This document shows positions 9,560 to 18,549 of a stretch of DNA of 64,000 nucleotides, piece by piece (the stretch's first letter is position 1; the number at the start of each line of letters is the position of its first letter). This DNA comes from Nostoc calcicola FACHB-3891 (lineage in GTDB: Bacteria > Cyanobacteriota > Cyanobacteriia > Cyanobacteriales > Nostocaceae), in assembly GCF_014697355.1 (NCBI RefSeq), contig NZ_JACJRQ010000010.1, forward strand, positions 1-64,000, written 5' to 3'. The translations under genes were made by a program, and so were the position numbers. The notes beneath the pieces are model-generated. The model had not been told where the DNA came from and searched no databases. It worked only from the letters and a program-made list of their open reading frames with translations.

Positions 9560-10708
9560 TTAAGCCCTAGCAGCGCGAACGGCAGATAATTGCGCCTCTC
9601 CATAAATATACTGCCCCAAAGCATTCGCCTGCCTAGAAGGTGCAGATAAATGAGCATTAATCTTTGCTTCCTTGAGCAGACGTTGAACATCTTCCCAGAA
9701 AAACTCACCGCCCCCACCAGTCAGAATCACATCGGTGACGCGTTCTGGTAGCCAAGCTAGCACACGGCTGCAAATTTCCCGTGAAAACATCTCAATGAGA
9801 TTCGGCAGAAAATCGTCTAGGTTGGCAGGCTTGCTAGCACCTTTAGGACGGTAAAACCGTTCACCTTTGGGTTTGTTAACAGCGGAAATGAGCGCTAGAG
9901 ATTGGCTATCTGCTCCGTCAATTTCAGCGGCTACCAATTCATAAAACTTATTCATACCGAAGTCTTCACTTTTAGAAGCACCTCTGGCAAAGCGGAAGTT
10001 ATCTACCATCAAAAGATCGACGGTTTGGTGTCCAATATCCACGATCGCCACCGATATTTTTGTAAAATCGGGACTGCCGGGACTTTTCTTCGGTTGGGCT
10101 TCAGACCACAGCAAGCTACCGTAGCCTTCTGGCATGACCCAAACCTTATTGACGTTCAGCGACACAGATTCGCCTCGAAAGTTTAACACATGAGGGCCAC
10201 CTACTTGGCTGATTAACTGTGCTTTTTCCTTTTCAAATTGCTCTAAAGAAAGAAAAGGCAGACCCAGGACAACTGAAATATCGTCTCTGAGTTTGAAGTA
10301 GCCAGCACTTGCTAACACTTTTATCAGTGCAGCCTCTACCTTAGATTGCCCTACTCCTAAATTCGCCCCAAAATCTGCTGCTAGTTGACCTACAGCATAT
10401 CCATTGCCTTGATACTCCAACCACAAATCCATTAAAGGGTCAGTCGCGCGGGCTTCAAAAACACCACCGCGTACCTGTTCTATTGACATTTGTTTGACGT
10501 TGGCAGGTACGAACACAACACTACCGGGTTCGCGGCTCACACAAGTCTTTGTGGAAGTTCTGCCTAAATCAACACTCAGAATGGTTTTCCCTGAAGTCGT
10601 GGCTGGCTTGGCAGTATTAACAGCATTTATGGGAGTCGATGCCGATACTCTATTCATCGGTATGGCAGCGGCATTAATTGGGGTGGCGGCGGAAGGTTGG
10701 TCTGTCAT
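9560..10708 (-). CDS. ParM/StbA-like actin-fold ATPase
   Basis: A 382-residue protein of the actin/Hsp70 ATPase fold. Phosphate-1 loop DLGRTSTK (47-54), phosphate-2 loop DIGHQT (224-229) and adenosine motif TGGGGEF (330-336) are all in place and correctly spaced. The first 40 residues are a low-complexity Ala/Thr/Pro tail in front of the fold. Relatives form dynamic filaments that push apart plasmid copies together with a DNA-binding adaptor. Here the gene pair is surrounded by housekeeping genes and has no visible replication gene, so a chromosomal role (segregation, cell shape or filament-specific structure) is an inference. The start is ATG 10708 and it forms a two-gene operon with the following ParR-like gene. 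Confidence 0.82.
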   Translation of the reverse strand: MTDQPSAATPINAAAIPMNRVSASTPINAVNTAKPATTSGKTILSVDLGRTSTKTCVSREPGSVVFVPANVKQMSIEQVRGGVFEARATDPLMDLWLEYQGNGYAVGQLAADFGANLGVGQSKVEAALIKVLASAGYFKLRDDISVVLGLPFLSLEQFEKEKAQLISQVGGPHVLNFRGESVSLNVNKVWVMPEGYGSLLWSEAQPKKSPGSPDFTKISVAIVDIGHQTVDLLMVDNFRFARGASKSEDFGMNKFYELVAAEIDGADSQSLALISAVNKPKGERFYRPKGASKPANLDDFLPNLIEMFSREICSRVLAWLPERVTDVILTGGGGEFFWEDVQRLLKEAKINAHLSAPSRQANALGQYIYGEAQLSAVRAARA

Positions 10709-10925
10709 GAAAGCTCCTAGTTCTAACTTAAATGTAAAAAGTTGTCATGCTCATCTTACAAAAATGCGAGCAACCAGAAATTCTAGGTTGCGTCAAGTGT
10801 AGCTAGAAATACGCCAAAAATTAATTCTGACGATGGCAAATCTAGTATTATTTGGCATAGTGTAGGCGAATTTTGGCCAGATGTAACCCCTGCTTTCACT
10901 GCTTTCAAACCAAAAGCGCCCCTGT

Positions 10926-11549
10926 TTATCTTCTGGTGCGTCTGAGCTGGCGCTTGAATACCCAGAAAACAAATGCTAAAACCAAACCCCCAAGCACAAT
11001 TTTGGACACAGGAGCAAGGTACTTATCCACAAGTTCATACTGACTACCCAATATGTATCCTGAGTATGTTAGCAAACCCACCCAAGCAGCGCTACCTAAG
11101 GTACTGTAAAACAGAAATGGTAGCAAGTGCATATTAGCGATCCCTGCGGGAACAGAAATCAAAGTGCGGATTCCTGGTACAAGGCGACCAATCAATACTG
11201 CCTTGTTACCTTGTCGGTCAAACCAGCCTTTAGCCTTAGTAATATCTTTACTGGATATAGCCAACCATTTACCATATTTATCAGCCCAAGCTTTCAAGCG
11301 CTTTTCGCCTAAAAACTTACCTGGATAGTACCAAACAAGTGCGCCCAATACAGAACCCAAAACTCCTGCGAAAAAAACACCAATGATATTTAGTTTTGCC
11401 CCTCCTGGTTGATATGGGCTTGCTGTAAATCCAGCCAGTGGCATAATCAATTCTGAAGGAATGGGGGGAAACAGGTTCTCTACGAACATTAGCAGGGCGA
11501 TTCCCCAATAGCCTAAAGAGTTGATTGTGTTAGTTATCCATTCAAGCAT
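10926..11549 (-). CDS. DedA family membrane protein
   Basis: A 207-residue polytopic membrane protein of the DedA/SNARE-associated (VTT) family, whose members move undecaprenyl phosphate or phospholipids across the membrane and affect proton-motive force and envelope integrity. The conserved N-terminal block MFVENLFPPIPSELIMPLAG (21-40) carries the family's E and PPxPSE residues. The middle motif GRLVPGIRTLISVPAGIANM (about 121-140) has the conserved G-x-R-x-x-P-x-x-R. Length is typical. The start is ATG 11549. The neighbours are not obviously related. Confidence 0.92.
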   Translation of the reverse strand: MLEWITNTINSLGYWGIALLMFVENLFPPIPSELIMPLAGFTASPYQPGGAKLNIIGVFFAGVLGSVLGALVWYYPGKFLGEKRLKAWADKYGKWLAISSKDITKAKGWFDRQGNKAVLIGRLVPGIRTLISVPAGIANMHLLPFLFYSTLGSAAWVGLLTYSGYILGSQYELVDKYLAPVSKIVLGGLVLAFVFWVFKRQLRRTRR

Positions 11550-11602
11550 TGAGTTGATTCCTAAAAATTGCTTTTATTGGGTATGGCGCATTGAGCATTG
11601 GG

Positions 11603-11659
11603 AAAAGGGGAAGGGGAAGGGGAAAAGATTCTGTATTTTCCCCTTCCCCTTCCCCTTTT
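11603..11659. repeat. GGGGAA/TTCCCC hairpin element
   Basis: Three GGGGAA units flanked by AAAA pair with the mirror TTCCCC units across the loop GATTCTGTATT. The right flank CTTATGCAAAAAGTCTA continues in a form shared with an element found inside the histidine kinase gene at 46246-46349. Confidence 0.7.
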
Positions 11660-11675
11660 GGCTACTTATGCAAAA

Positions 11676-11737
11676 AGTCTATTATTAGATCCTCCTTAGC
11701 CTGCTTTTTTTTAACGACTAGGGAGGATCTAAAGACT
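11676..11737. repeat. TTAGATCC-type inverted-repeat element
   Basis: TTAGATCCTCCTTAG (11685-11699) matches in inverse CTAGGGAGGATCTAA (11718-11732), and the outer AGTCT (11676-11680) pairs with AGACT (11733-11737). The centre carries a run of eight T. It resembles a widespread Nostoc element with GATCC/GGATC arms and looks like a small non-autonomous insertion. Confidence 0.6.
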
Positions 11738-11920
11738 CGATCGCAAATTGAAAAACACTCTCTAGCGTTCTGTTCTAGGATATGGGGTTTTGGGAGTGAG
11801 GAGTTAGGAGTTAGGAGTTAGGAGTAGTGAGGTTATGGAGTTAAATTCTCTCCCCATTTCCCCATCTCCCCATCTCCCCATCTCCCCATCTCCCTATCCC
11901 CCTCATCCCCTCCTCCCGTT

Positions 11921-13003
11921 CTAGACTGTCGGGGTTAATGATTGTACTCGTTGTTCCGATTGCCAGTCTAAGGGATTCCAAACTCTCTCTTCCAATGCCA
12001 TCTGCTCAATTAAACTGGCCAATCTCAAGGCTTTGAGAGCTTGTTCACCACCTACTGAGGGTTGATTGCCACCGTGTACGCAGTTGACAAAATGTTCTAA
12101 TTCTGCACTCAGGGGTTGAATATTGCTGGTGTAGACTTTTTCAATTACCCCATCCTGCCTGTAAAGTACTTGTCGATGGTCGTTAAGAGAGTTAGCATTT
12201 GTTTGTCGGTGAATCAAAATTTCATTCTTGAGAAAATCTGCCTCAGTGAATGAGTTTTTGCAGTGGGCAACAATCCGGCGAATTTTGCGGTGAGTGACTT
12301 TACTGGCAGTCAGGGTGGCGACTATACCATTAGCAAAGCCCAGGGTGGCAGTTACATAATCTAAATAACCGGAATCTAGGGCACGAGTACCGCTAGCGGT
12401 TAATTTGGTCACTGGGGAAGCTGCTAATTCTAAAAGTAGGTCAATGTCATGGATCATTAAATCCAAGACAACCGAAACATCGTTGGCTCGGTCTGAGTAA
12501 GGACTCATGCGATGTGCTTCTAATGCCAGTAATTCTTCTGTTTTCAGGACTTGGCTGAGTTCCCTAAATGCTGGATTGAAGCGCTCAATGTGACCTACTT
12601 GGAGGATACATTGAGACTCAGCTGCCGCATTTACTAGGGATTCTGCTTCAGAAATACTGGCTGCGATCGGTTTTTCAATCAAAACATGAATTCCCGCTAA
12701 CAGACAGCTAATGCCCACGGCGTAATGCAGCCGGGTGGGAACAGCAATACAAACTGCTTCCACCAGGGGTAGCAAGTCACAGTAGTCTTCAAAAAAACGC
12801 ACTTTGTACTTGCTGGCAGTTTCTAACCCTCTTTCGACGTTAATATCTGCTACACCGACTAGTTCAACATCTTTCATTGAACTCAAGACGCGAGCGTGGT
12901 GTTGTCCCATGTTACCCACCCCAATCACGCCTATGCGGATCGGTCGTGGCTGGTTGCGCTGTGTATATGGATTCGGTTCTGCCAGTGACATACTATTTTG
13001 CAC
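11921..13003 (-). CDS. Gfo/Idh/MocA family oxidoreductase
   Basis: A 360-residue NAD(P)-dependent dehydrogenase. The N-terminal Rossmann motif IGVIGVGNMG (24-33) binds the cofactor, HVLIEKPIA contains the family's EKP catalytic lysine (110-112), and the C-terminal half is the alpha/beta dimerisation domain. Substrate is unknown; relatives act on sugars, inositol or biliverdin. The start is taken as GTG 13003 because GAGGAG lies 9 bp upstream; an ATG at 12991 and a TTG at 13027 are alternatives that change only the tail before the Rossmann fold. It stands alone between repeat-filled gaps. Confidence 0.85.
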   Translation of the reverse strand: MQNSMSLAEPNPYTQRNQPRPIRIGVIGVGNMGQHHARVLSSMKDVELVGVADINVERGLETASKYKVRFFEDYCDLLPLVEAVCIAVPTRLHYAVGISCLLAGIHVLIEKPIAASISEAESLVNAAAESQCILQVGHIERFNPAFRELSQVLKTEELLALEAHRMSPYSDRANDVSVVLDLMIHDIDLLLELAASPVTKLTASGTRALDSGYLDYVTATLGFANGIVATLTASKVTHRKIRRIVAHCKNSFTEADFLKNEILIHRQTNANSLNDHRQVLYRQDGVIEKVYTSNIQPLSAELEHFVNCVHGGNQPSVGGEQALKALRLASLIEQMALEERVWNPLDWQSEQRVQSLTPTV

Positions 13004-13841
13004 TATTATTCTCTCCTCAACCACCAAATTTAGAGACGCTACGGCCGTTGGCGTTTATACAAAGAAAGCCAGTTACGATCCGTCTAAAACCATCCAGATG
13101 GTAACATAGAGCCTATGTTTATGAAGAATTTCAAAGTTTGCGATCGGTTCCCGCAATCCAGCTATCTTTTGTATAGATAGTTCGGCTTTGGTTTGCATTT
13201 TGCATTTTCTAAAAAAAATGTGTGTCTTTTTATTAACTTTAGAATATTCGGTAAGACTTAAGTATGAATTCTCTAAAATTCTAGGGATCGCTTTCTTGTG
13301 CTTCGATTTTCCTTAAGCCTACAGTTAGGCAATTAATTAGCATAGCAATTTTGGATTTTGGATTTTGGATTTTAGATTGTTTTGGGTTTCAGAGCAACCT
13401 ACTTGGTAGACAGAACAAATCCAAAAGACGCTTGTTCCGAGCCTGGTTCTGGCTTAGCTGCGCTATAGTCAATCTAAAATCGCAGAGCAATCTACCCTTA
13501 TAGTCTCTTTCAATCCTAAATTCCCAATCTAAAATTGATTAGCAGCATTAAAATTACAAGATAATAAACCAGTAATACTTATGCTTTTTTTACCAAAAAA
13601 TGGTATTGGTAATTACTGCTGCTGATTAGCTGAAACAGTTTTTCGATGATTATTTGCAGCATCAGTCGTAGACATCGCACCACTTTTTGAGAGAAACTGG
13701 TGCGGATTGTTTCTTTTGAATATCTGGGGTGCAAAGGTGTTTACAATGACTCACAGAAATTAAGGAGTATTTTTGGCATTGCTTGTTGGCATCTTGTTGA
13801 AGCGTGATTTAGCGATTTGAAATCCCAAATTTGCAACCGAG
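13004..13841. other. Long spacer upstream of queC, repeat-bearing
   Basis: About 840 bp between divergent genes with no convincing reading frame. It includes tandem GGATTTT 7-mers at 13353-13380, the reverse-type ATCTAAAAT at 13473-13540 and an AT-rich part at 13560-13620. I looked for a preQ1 riboswitch before queC and saw no clear short pseudoknot next to the start codon. Confidence 0.5.
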
Positions 13842-14519
13842 ATGAAAGCTGTAATTCTCTTATCTGGGGGATTGGACTCTTCCACAATTTTGTATAAAGC
13901 TAAGGCTGATGGCTTTTCATGTCATGCTATTTCTTTTGATTACCAGCAGCGACACCGACGAGAATTACAGTCAGCCTTGCTCGTTGGTCAAAAAGCTGGG
14001 GTCGTAAAACATCAGGTGGTTAATTTTGATTTACGACAATGGGGCGGTTCGGCACTTACAGATGATGCTATTGATTTACCTCAAGAGCGTTCCCTGGATG
14101 AAATGGCTCAAAATATTCCTGTTACATATGTTCCCGCTCGGAATACGATCTTTTTAAGCTTTGCTTTGAGTTACGCCGAAGCGATCGCAGCTGAGCGTGT
14201 TTATATTGGCGTCAATGCCTTAGATTATTCAGGATATCCTGATTGTCGCCCCGATTATATCCAAGCTATGCAAGAAGTTTTTCGTCTGGGAACTAAACAA
14301 GGGCGTGAAGGACAACCAATTAACATTGTTGCACCCCTGATTAACCTGAAAAAAACCGAAATCATTCAACTAGGCAACCAGTTGGGAGTTCCTTGGGAGC
14401 TAACTTGGTCTTGCTATGCCGGCGGTGATGTCGCCTGCGGTGTGTGTGATTCTTGTCGTTTGCGGCTAGCAGCTTTTGCCGAATTGGGACTCGTCGATCC
14501 AGTGGCTTATACTTTTTAA
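13842..14519 (+). CDS. queC: 7-cyano-7-deazaguanine synthase QueC
   Basis: A 225-residue ATP-dependent enzyme that turns 7-carboxy-7-deazaguanine and ammonia into preQ0, on the queuosine pathway. The PP-loop LLSGGLDSS (6-14) binds ATP, and the zinc site is formed by Cys191, Cys199, Cys202 and Cys205 (CYAGGDVACGVCDSC). Length and both motifs match the family. The start is ATG 13842. The other que genes are not in the window. In phage and some defence islands QueC relatives modify DNA, but nothing near this copy suggests that; it is likely the tRNA-modification enzyme. Confidence 0.95.
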   Translation: MKAVILLSGGLDSSTILYKAKADGFSCHAISFDYQQRHRRELQSALLVGQKAGVVKHQVVNFDLRQWGGSALTDDAIDLPQERSLDEMAQNIPVTYVPARNTIFLSFALSYAEAIAAERVYIGVNALDYSGYPDCRPDYIQAMQEVFRLGTKQGREGQPINIVAPLINLKKTEIIQLGNQLGVPWELTWSCYAGGDVACGVCDSCRLRLAAFAELGLVDPVAYTF

Positions 14520-14696
14520 GTGAGGAGTTATGAGTTATGAGTTATGAGTAAAAAAACTCCTCACTCCTAACTCTCAATTCCTAACTTTCAACTCCTAACT
14601 CTCAACTCCTAACTTTCAACTCCTAACTCTCGACTCCTAACTCTCGACTCCTAACTCTCAACTCCTAACTCTCAACTCCTAACTCCTCCATCCGTC
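14519..14696. repeat. Long STRR heptamer array (AACTCCT)
   Basis: About 20 imperfect copies of a 7-mer (AACTCCT, AACTCTC, AACTTTC variants) fill the gap between queC and the convergent CNNM gene, with a short inverted arm at 14520-14548. The array runs into the coding sequence of the CNNM gene and supplies its stop codon. Confidence 0.85.
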
Positions 14697-16050
14697 GCAG
14701 TTGAATTTGATGCAGGCGTGGTCCCATAACTGACACCACAATGAATTCAAGATTTTGATAATGGAAGGTTTCACCTTTGGCCGGAATTTTCTGTAACTGA
14801 TACAGCAAAAACCCTCCCAGTGTCTGGTATTCTCTTGTCAAGGGTAAATCGAGATGCAAAACCTCGTTGAGGTCTTCGAGGTTGATTTGTGCCTGCACCA
14901 GAAATTTATCTTCGCCTAACATCTGGATTAGCAAATCGTCGTTGTTTTCAGGCTCGCTGGCGTCGCCAATGATTTCGGCAATGACATCTTTGATGGTCAC
15001 CAGTCCTACGGTACCGCCAAATTCATTCACCACCATGACCATAGCTGGTTTTTCTTGCTGCATCATCGGCAAAAGTTCACTCAAGGGGGTGTGTTCTGGA
15101 ACAAACCGAGCCGGACGCATCCAAGGTTGAATTTGTGTCTCTAACGTTAACTTGCCTACAGCTAAAGGTTGTGCCAAATCTTTAAAATAAACAATGCCGC
15201 GAACATCGTCCAAAGATTCACCAATCAAGGGATAGCGGGAATAACCAGTAGCAGCCATTTCCTTGAGTAATGCCTGGAAAGTAGCATCTTTTGGCAGCGC
15301 CACAATACTGGTGCGGGGGATCATCACAGCTTGAGCCATGACATCCCCAAACTCAAAGACATTATTGAGCAGTTCTCGCTCCGCACGCTGTAAACCAGTA
15401 GAACCCCATTCTGTAGAGATAATCACTTGCAATTCTTCAGGAGTTACAGGTGGTCTCCAGCCTTGACCAGTGTATTCGATACCAAAAATTCGCAACAAGC
15501 AACGAGTTGATTGGTTGAGAATCCAAATGAAGGGGTTGAAAAAACGAACGATCGCTTTTACTGAAGGCCCTAAAAACCGAGCTAGCTGTTCTGAATACAG
15601 CATTGCTAATGATTTAGGACATAATTCGCCTAAAACAATTTGCAAATAGGCAATTAAGAAAAAGGCAATGGGAATTGATAAGGAATGGGCAACGAAGGTA
15701 GTCATTCTACTGGGTAGAGGCCAAGATTTTAACCATGCATTCACCAGGACAACAATTGTACTTTCTCCAATCCATCCCAGAGCCAAGCTAGAGAGGGTAA
15801 TACCTAACTGGGTGGTAGATAGCAGTCGGTCAATACTGCGTTGTAGCATCTCCACAGCTCTTGCTGGAACATCTCCAGCTTTAACTAGCTGGTGAATACG
15901 CGATCGCCGCACGCTCACCATCGAAAATTCCGCCGTCACAAAAAATGCATTTATGGCAATCAGCAGTAAAACTGACAACAATCGCAGCCCCGCCTCCGTC
16001 CAAATTAAATTAGGAAAACCACTCACCGCCAAAGCTCGTGTAAAATTCAC
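14665..16050 (-). CDS. CNNM/CorC (hemolysin C-like) membrane protein with CBS pair
   Basis: A 461-residue protein with an N-terminal DUF21 transmembrane domain (about 15-200, with hydrophobic segments such as LLSVLLLIAINAFFVTAEFS), a CBS-domain pair (about 215-340; VMIPRTSIVALP, YSRYPLIGES, MMQQEKPAMVMVVNEFGG) and a C-terminal CorC/HlyC domain (about 355-450). The family (CNNM/MpfA/CorC) exports Mg2+ or controls divalent-cation balance, the CBS pair binding ATP-Mg. The start is GTG 16050 with GAGGG just upstream. The C-terminal residues MEELGVES and the stop are encoded by the heptamer array, so the natural tail has been replaced or extended. Confidence 0.9.
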   Translation of the reverse strand: MNFTRALAVSGFPNLIWTEAGLRLLSVLLLIAINAFFVTAEFSMVSVRRSRIHQLVKAGDVPARAVEMLQRSIDRLLSTTQLGITLSSLALGWIGESTIVVLVNAWLKSWPLPSRMTTFVAHSLSIPIAFFLIAYLQIVLGELCPKSLAMLYSEQLARFLGPSVKAIVRFFNPFIWILNQSTRCLLRIFGIEYTGQGWRPPVTPEELQVIISTEWGSTGLQRAERELLNNVFEFGDVMAQAVMIPRTSIVALPKDATFQALLKEMAATGYSRYPLIGESLDDVRGIVYFKDLAQPLAVGKLTLETQIQPWMRPARFVPEHTPLSELLPMMQQEKPAMVMVVNEFGGTVGLVTIKDVIAEIIGDASEPENNDDLLIQMLGEDKFLVQAQINLEDLNEVLHLDLPLTREYQTLGGFLLYQLQKIPAKGETFHYQNLEFIVVSVMGPRLHQIQLRRMEELGVES

Positions 16051-16057
16051 GCCCTCG

Positions 16058-16178
16058 ATTCTTGGATTTTGGATTTTGGATTTTGGATTTTGGATTAAGT
16101 TCTGGGTATTAGGGATTAGTTCAATTGCTTAATACTAAGTCCCCAATCTAAAATCTAAAATCTAAAATCTAAAATTGC
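16058..16178. repeat. GGATTTT / AAAATCT heptamer arms
   Basis: Four copies of TTGGATTTTGGA at 16064-16096 face four copies of ATCTAAAATCTAA at 16146-16174, forming an inverted pair in the 130-bp gap between two co-oriented genes. Confidence 0.8.
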
Positions 16179-16183
16179 CCCTC

Positions 16184-16885
16184 CTACCTTTCTACAGGAA
16201 TATTCAACGCCTCTAGTTTTAATTCTTGAGCAGGATAATCAGTCAAAGCAAGTGATATTTTCTTGACATCATCAAGTAAAGCAGTGGGAATGCTCACTGT
16301 ACCTGAAAATGTCGGGCCATTGGCAGGCAATTCTGTTGGTAAACCTTCGGTACTAGCACTCAGGGTTCGTCCTTTATCATCGGTAACATCTAAAAAACTA
16401 TACAAGAAGCGCACGGAATCCTTACCTTTGTTCTCCATTTTTACTTTCAAAAGTAAATCACCACCAGAGTAGCGGGCAGATTGCACAGACATGGTTACGC
16501 CTTCACTCTGGGCAACTACTGGAAAACCTGGCTGGGGTTTTTCTTCAACCACTTCTTTTGGTTTTTCCTCTGGCTTCTGTTTGCTGGTATTGGTTTCTTC
16601 ATCATCTTCCTCTAGCTTTTCCGATTTAGCAGCCTTAGTCTTACCCTCAATTCGCGCCTTGACAATTTTCAGGATCTCTTGCTCTTTTAATAGCACTACC
16701 CCTCCCTGTTGGGAGTTATTTGCTTTACTGCTGGCAAATTTAGTCGTGGGACGCCCATCTGGTGTACTCACGCCTTTGAGGGCTGAACTTCCCAGTTCAA
16801 ACCCCAAAAACGCACTCACAGAACCTGCTCCCATCATCAGGATTAACAAAATCAAAGTAAGAAGTACAGTAGAATTTATTTTCAT
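16184..16885 (-). CDS. Exported or membrane-anchored hypothetical protein with C-terminal beta-sandwich-like domain
   Basis: This 233-residue protein is not recognised beyond its architecture. A hydrophobic N-terminus (VLLTLILLILMMGAGSVSAF) is a signal anchor or signal peptide. Residues about 75-120 are a highly charged Lys/Glu/Pro linker. The last ~115 residues (from GFPVVAQSEGVTMSVQSARY on) have the spacing of a DUF4352-like immunoglobulin fold: 'GDLLLKVKMENKGKDSVRFL' and 'SFLDVTDDKGR'. Such domains sit on the outside of the membrane. ATG 16885 is preferred over the TTG three codons upstream. It is 133 bp upstream of the CNNM gene across repeats, so co-transcription is possible. Confidence 0.65.
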   Translation of the reverse strand: MKINSTVLLTLILLILMMGAGSVSAFLGFELGSSALKGVSTPDGRPTTKFASSKANNSQQGGVVLLKEQEILKIVKARIEGKTKAAKSEKLEEDDEETNTSKQKPEEKPKEVVEEKPQPGFPVVAQSEGVTMSVQSARYSGGDLLLKVKMENKGKDSVRFLYSFLDVTDDKGRTLSASTEGLPTELPANGPTFSGTVSIPTALLDDVKKISLALTDYPAQELKLEALNIPVER

Positions 16886-17181
16886 CGCTGACAAGCTAAT
16901 GCATAAGAATGCTGGTTTTTTAAGAAGAATGAAGCTTGACGCCGCAATTCTTAAAGGAACTTAATCAATATTAGTTTGCACTATTTCATGATTAGATTAT
17001 GTAGTATAAAAATCTGGTTAACTATTGTCGAGTATTCACAAGCAGTAAATTTGTGCTAAAATCGGACAGCTTGCTAAAATTAAGTACGTAAGGCACTGTA
17101 CCTCACTATAAAATTAGCAAATAAAATTAAGTTAAGGGTTTAAGTAATTTACTCACATAAACCCTAAGTCCAACAAAATGA

Positions 17182-17254
17182 GCGCCTTTGGCCGATTGGG
17201 GAGGCAACGAACTCATAATTCGTCTTCAGGCTGGTTCGATTCCAGCAGGGCGCA
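17182..17254 (+). tRNA. tRNA-Met (CAT anticodon)
   Basis: A full cloverleaf can be drawn: acceptor GCGCCTT pairs with AGGGCGC (one G-T pair), anticodon arm ACGAA-CTCATAA-TTCGT, T arm CTGG-TTCGATT-CCAG, with A73 and no encoded CCA. The anticodon is CAT. It is not the initiator type. The alternative is tRNA-Ile with a lysidine-modified CAT anticodon, which sequence alone cannot fully exclude. Confidence 0.9.
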
Positions 17255-17274
17255 CTCAACATTATCAAAAAATA

Positions 17275-17391
17275 GAGGGGAATGGAAAAGAGGACACGGG
17301 GACGCGGGGACGCGGGGACGCGGGGATAGCATTTGATCGTTTCCTTGCTCCCTCATCTCCCTCATCTCCCTCATCCCCACTCTTACCGAGG
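17275..17391. repeat. Short 8- and 9-bp tandem repeats after the tRNA
   Basis: GGGGACGC is repeated about four times at 17293-17327, then CTCCCTCAT about three times at 17348-17380, ending against the stop codon of the next gene on the minus strand. Confidence 0.7.
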
Positions 17392-17817
17392 TGGTAAAGT
17401 TTCAAACCGGAATTCAGTTCCAACTTTGAGCTTGTTGGCATTCAAGCGAGGAGACATCATGAGCGATGTGTCATAAGGATTTGGTAAATCAGGAGTGCGA
17501 ATATAGGGATCGTTGCCTGCTTGCTGAGTCAGGGCATCATGATATAAAGTATTAACCAACTCGGCATCACGAGCTATTTCATTTTCTGGGAAAGAACCAC
17601 CAAAACCGGAACCAGCGCCGAAAAATGAGTCTAGTTGGCGCTTGAGGCTGCCATTTTCGTAGAAATTGCGATCGTGTCGAAAAAATGCCCGTTCAAATAC
17701 ATCACTTGTAGTTTCACTTTTGGGCGTTTGTGTTTGGGCGGCTACTACAGAGGGAAAAGCAATACTAGCAACAAGCAGGATTAATAAACCACCAAAGGTT
17801 TTTAATTTTATACCCAC
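17383..17817 (-). CDS. Secreted hypothetical protein
   Basis: A 144-residue protein with a classical signal peptide (MGIKLKTFGGLLILLVASIA ... VVAA) and probable cleavage after the Ala pair near residue 27, giving a mature protein of about 117 residues in the periplasm or thylakoid lumen. The mature part shows no motif I can name; it contains Phe/Arg/Asp-rich segments (VFERAFFRHDRNFYENGSL) and a short Gly-rich loop (GAGSGFGGSF). The start is GTG 17817 with AAGGA five bases upstream. It is divergent from pyrE with a 101-bp gap. Confidence 0.75.
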   Translation of the reverse strand: MGIKLKTFGGLLILLVASIAFPSVVAAQTQTPKSETTSDVFERAFFRHDRNFYENGSLKRQLDSFFGAGSGFGGSFPENEIARDAELVNTLYHDALTQQAGNDPYIRTPDLPNPYDTSLMMSPRLNANKLKVGTEFRFETLPPR

Positions 17818-17918
17818 GTTCCTTACTCCTCAAATTTTTGGCGAATCTTAATTTATGCTTAATTTGAGAACTCTGATAAGTTCAACCTTTGGTGTAGCAC
17901 AACTTTTAATGTTTTGTA

Positions 17919-18539
17919 ATGACGTATCCTACTGAAACTCTTACCCCTTCAAATATTTGGGCAACCACACCTGATTTAACTAACTTACGCCACAAGCTAT
18001 TAGATTTATTTGCTCAACTGGCTTATCAAGAGGGTGATTTCGTTCTCGCCTCTGGGCTACGTAGTTCTTATTACGTGAATAAGATGCAGGTAACACTCCA
18101 TCCCCAAGGAGCTTTGGCAGTTGGACGGTTGCTGTTTCCTTTACTACCTGTAGATACGCAGGCTGTGGCAGGTTTAACAATGGGGGCCGATCCAATTGTC
18201 ACAGCAGTGAGTGTGGTTTCTGTTTATGAAAATCGACCGATTCCAGCGCTGATTATTCGCAAGGAAGCCAAGGGTTATGGGACGAAAGCTTATATAGAAG
18301 GCCCCAATTTGCCAGAAGGTGCAAAGATAGTAGTTTTGGAAGATGTCGTCACAACTGGGCAATCTGCTCTGAAAGCAGTTGAGCGTCTTCAAGGAGCAGG
18401 TTATACCGTTAGTCAAATAATTACACTGATAGATAGGCATCAAGGGGGAGCAGAGTTGTACCAGTCAGCAGGGTTGAAGTTTGAAGCGTTATTTTCGATT
18501 GAGGAAATTCAGGAACGGTTCCGACAACTGGCAAATTGA
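17919..18539 (+). CDS. pyrE: Orotate phosphoribosyltransferase PyrE
   Basis: A 206-residue enzyme joining orotate to PRPP to give orotidine 5'-phosphate in pyrimidine synthesis. The PRPP-binding signature VVLEDVVTTGQSA is at 138-150 and the catalytic loop with RKEAKGYGTKAYIEG at 114-128. Length and motifs are those of stand-alone bacterial PyrE; there is no OMP decarboxylase fusion. The start is ATG 17919. A strong hairpin follows the stop, so the gene is likely monocistronic. Confidence 0.95.
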   Translation: MTYPTETLTPSNIWATTPDLTNLRHKLLDLFAQLAYQEGDFVLASGLRSSYYVNKMQVTLHPQGALAVGRLLFPLLPVDTQAVAGLTMGADPIVTAVSVVSVYENRPIPALIIRKEAKGYGTKAYIEGPNLPEGAKIVVLEDVVTTGQSALKAVERLQGAGYTVSQIITLIDRHQGGAELYQSAGLKFEALFSIEEIQERFRQLAN

Positions 18540-18549
18540 TGAATAATAA

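Larger units (their letters stand above)
11550..11920. other. Intergenic repeat cluster
   Basis: No gene. The gap is almost fully composed of repeats: a polypurine/polypyrimidine hairpin (11603-11659), a TTAGATCC-type inverted element (11676-11737), TTAGGAG heptamers (11799-11826) and a run of CCCCATCT 8- to 9-mers (11849-11900) just after the stop of the oxidoreductase gene. Confidence 0.7.

Noticed and set aside
13700..13841. preQ1 riboswitch before queC
   Set aside because: No short stem-loop with an adjacent A-rich pseudoknot strand was found next to the start codon.
13842..14519. QueC as part of a 7-deazaguanine DNA-modification (Dpd-like) system
   Set aside because: No dpd-type genes surround it and it is 7 kb from the Dnd island with housekeeping genes between.
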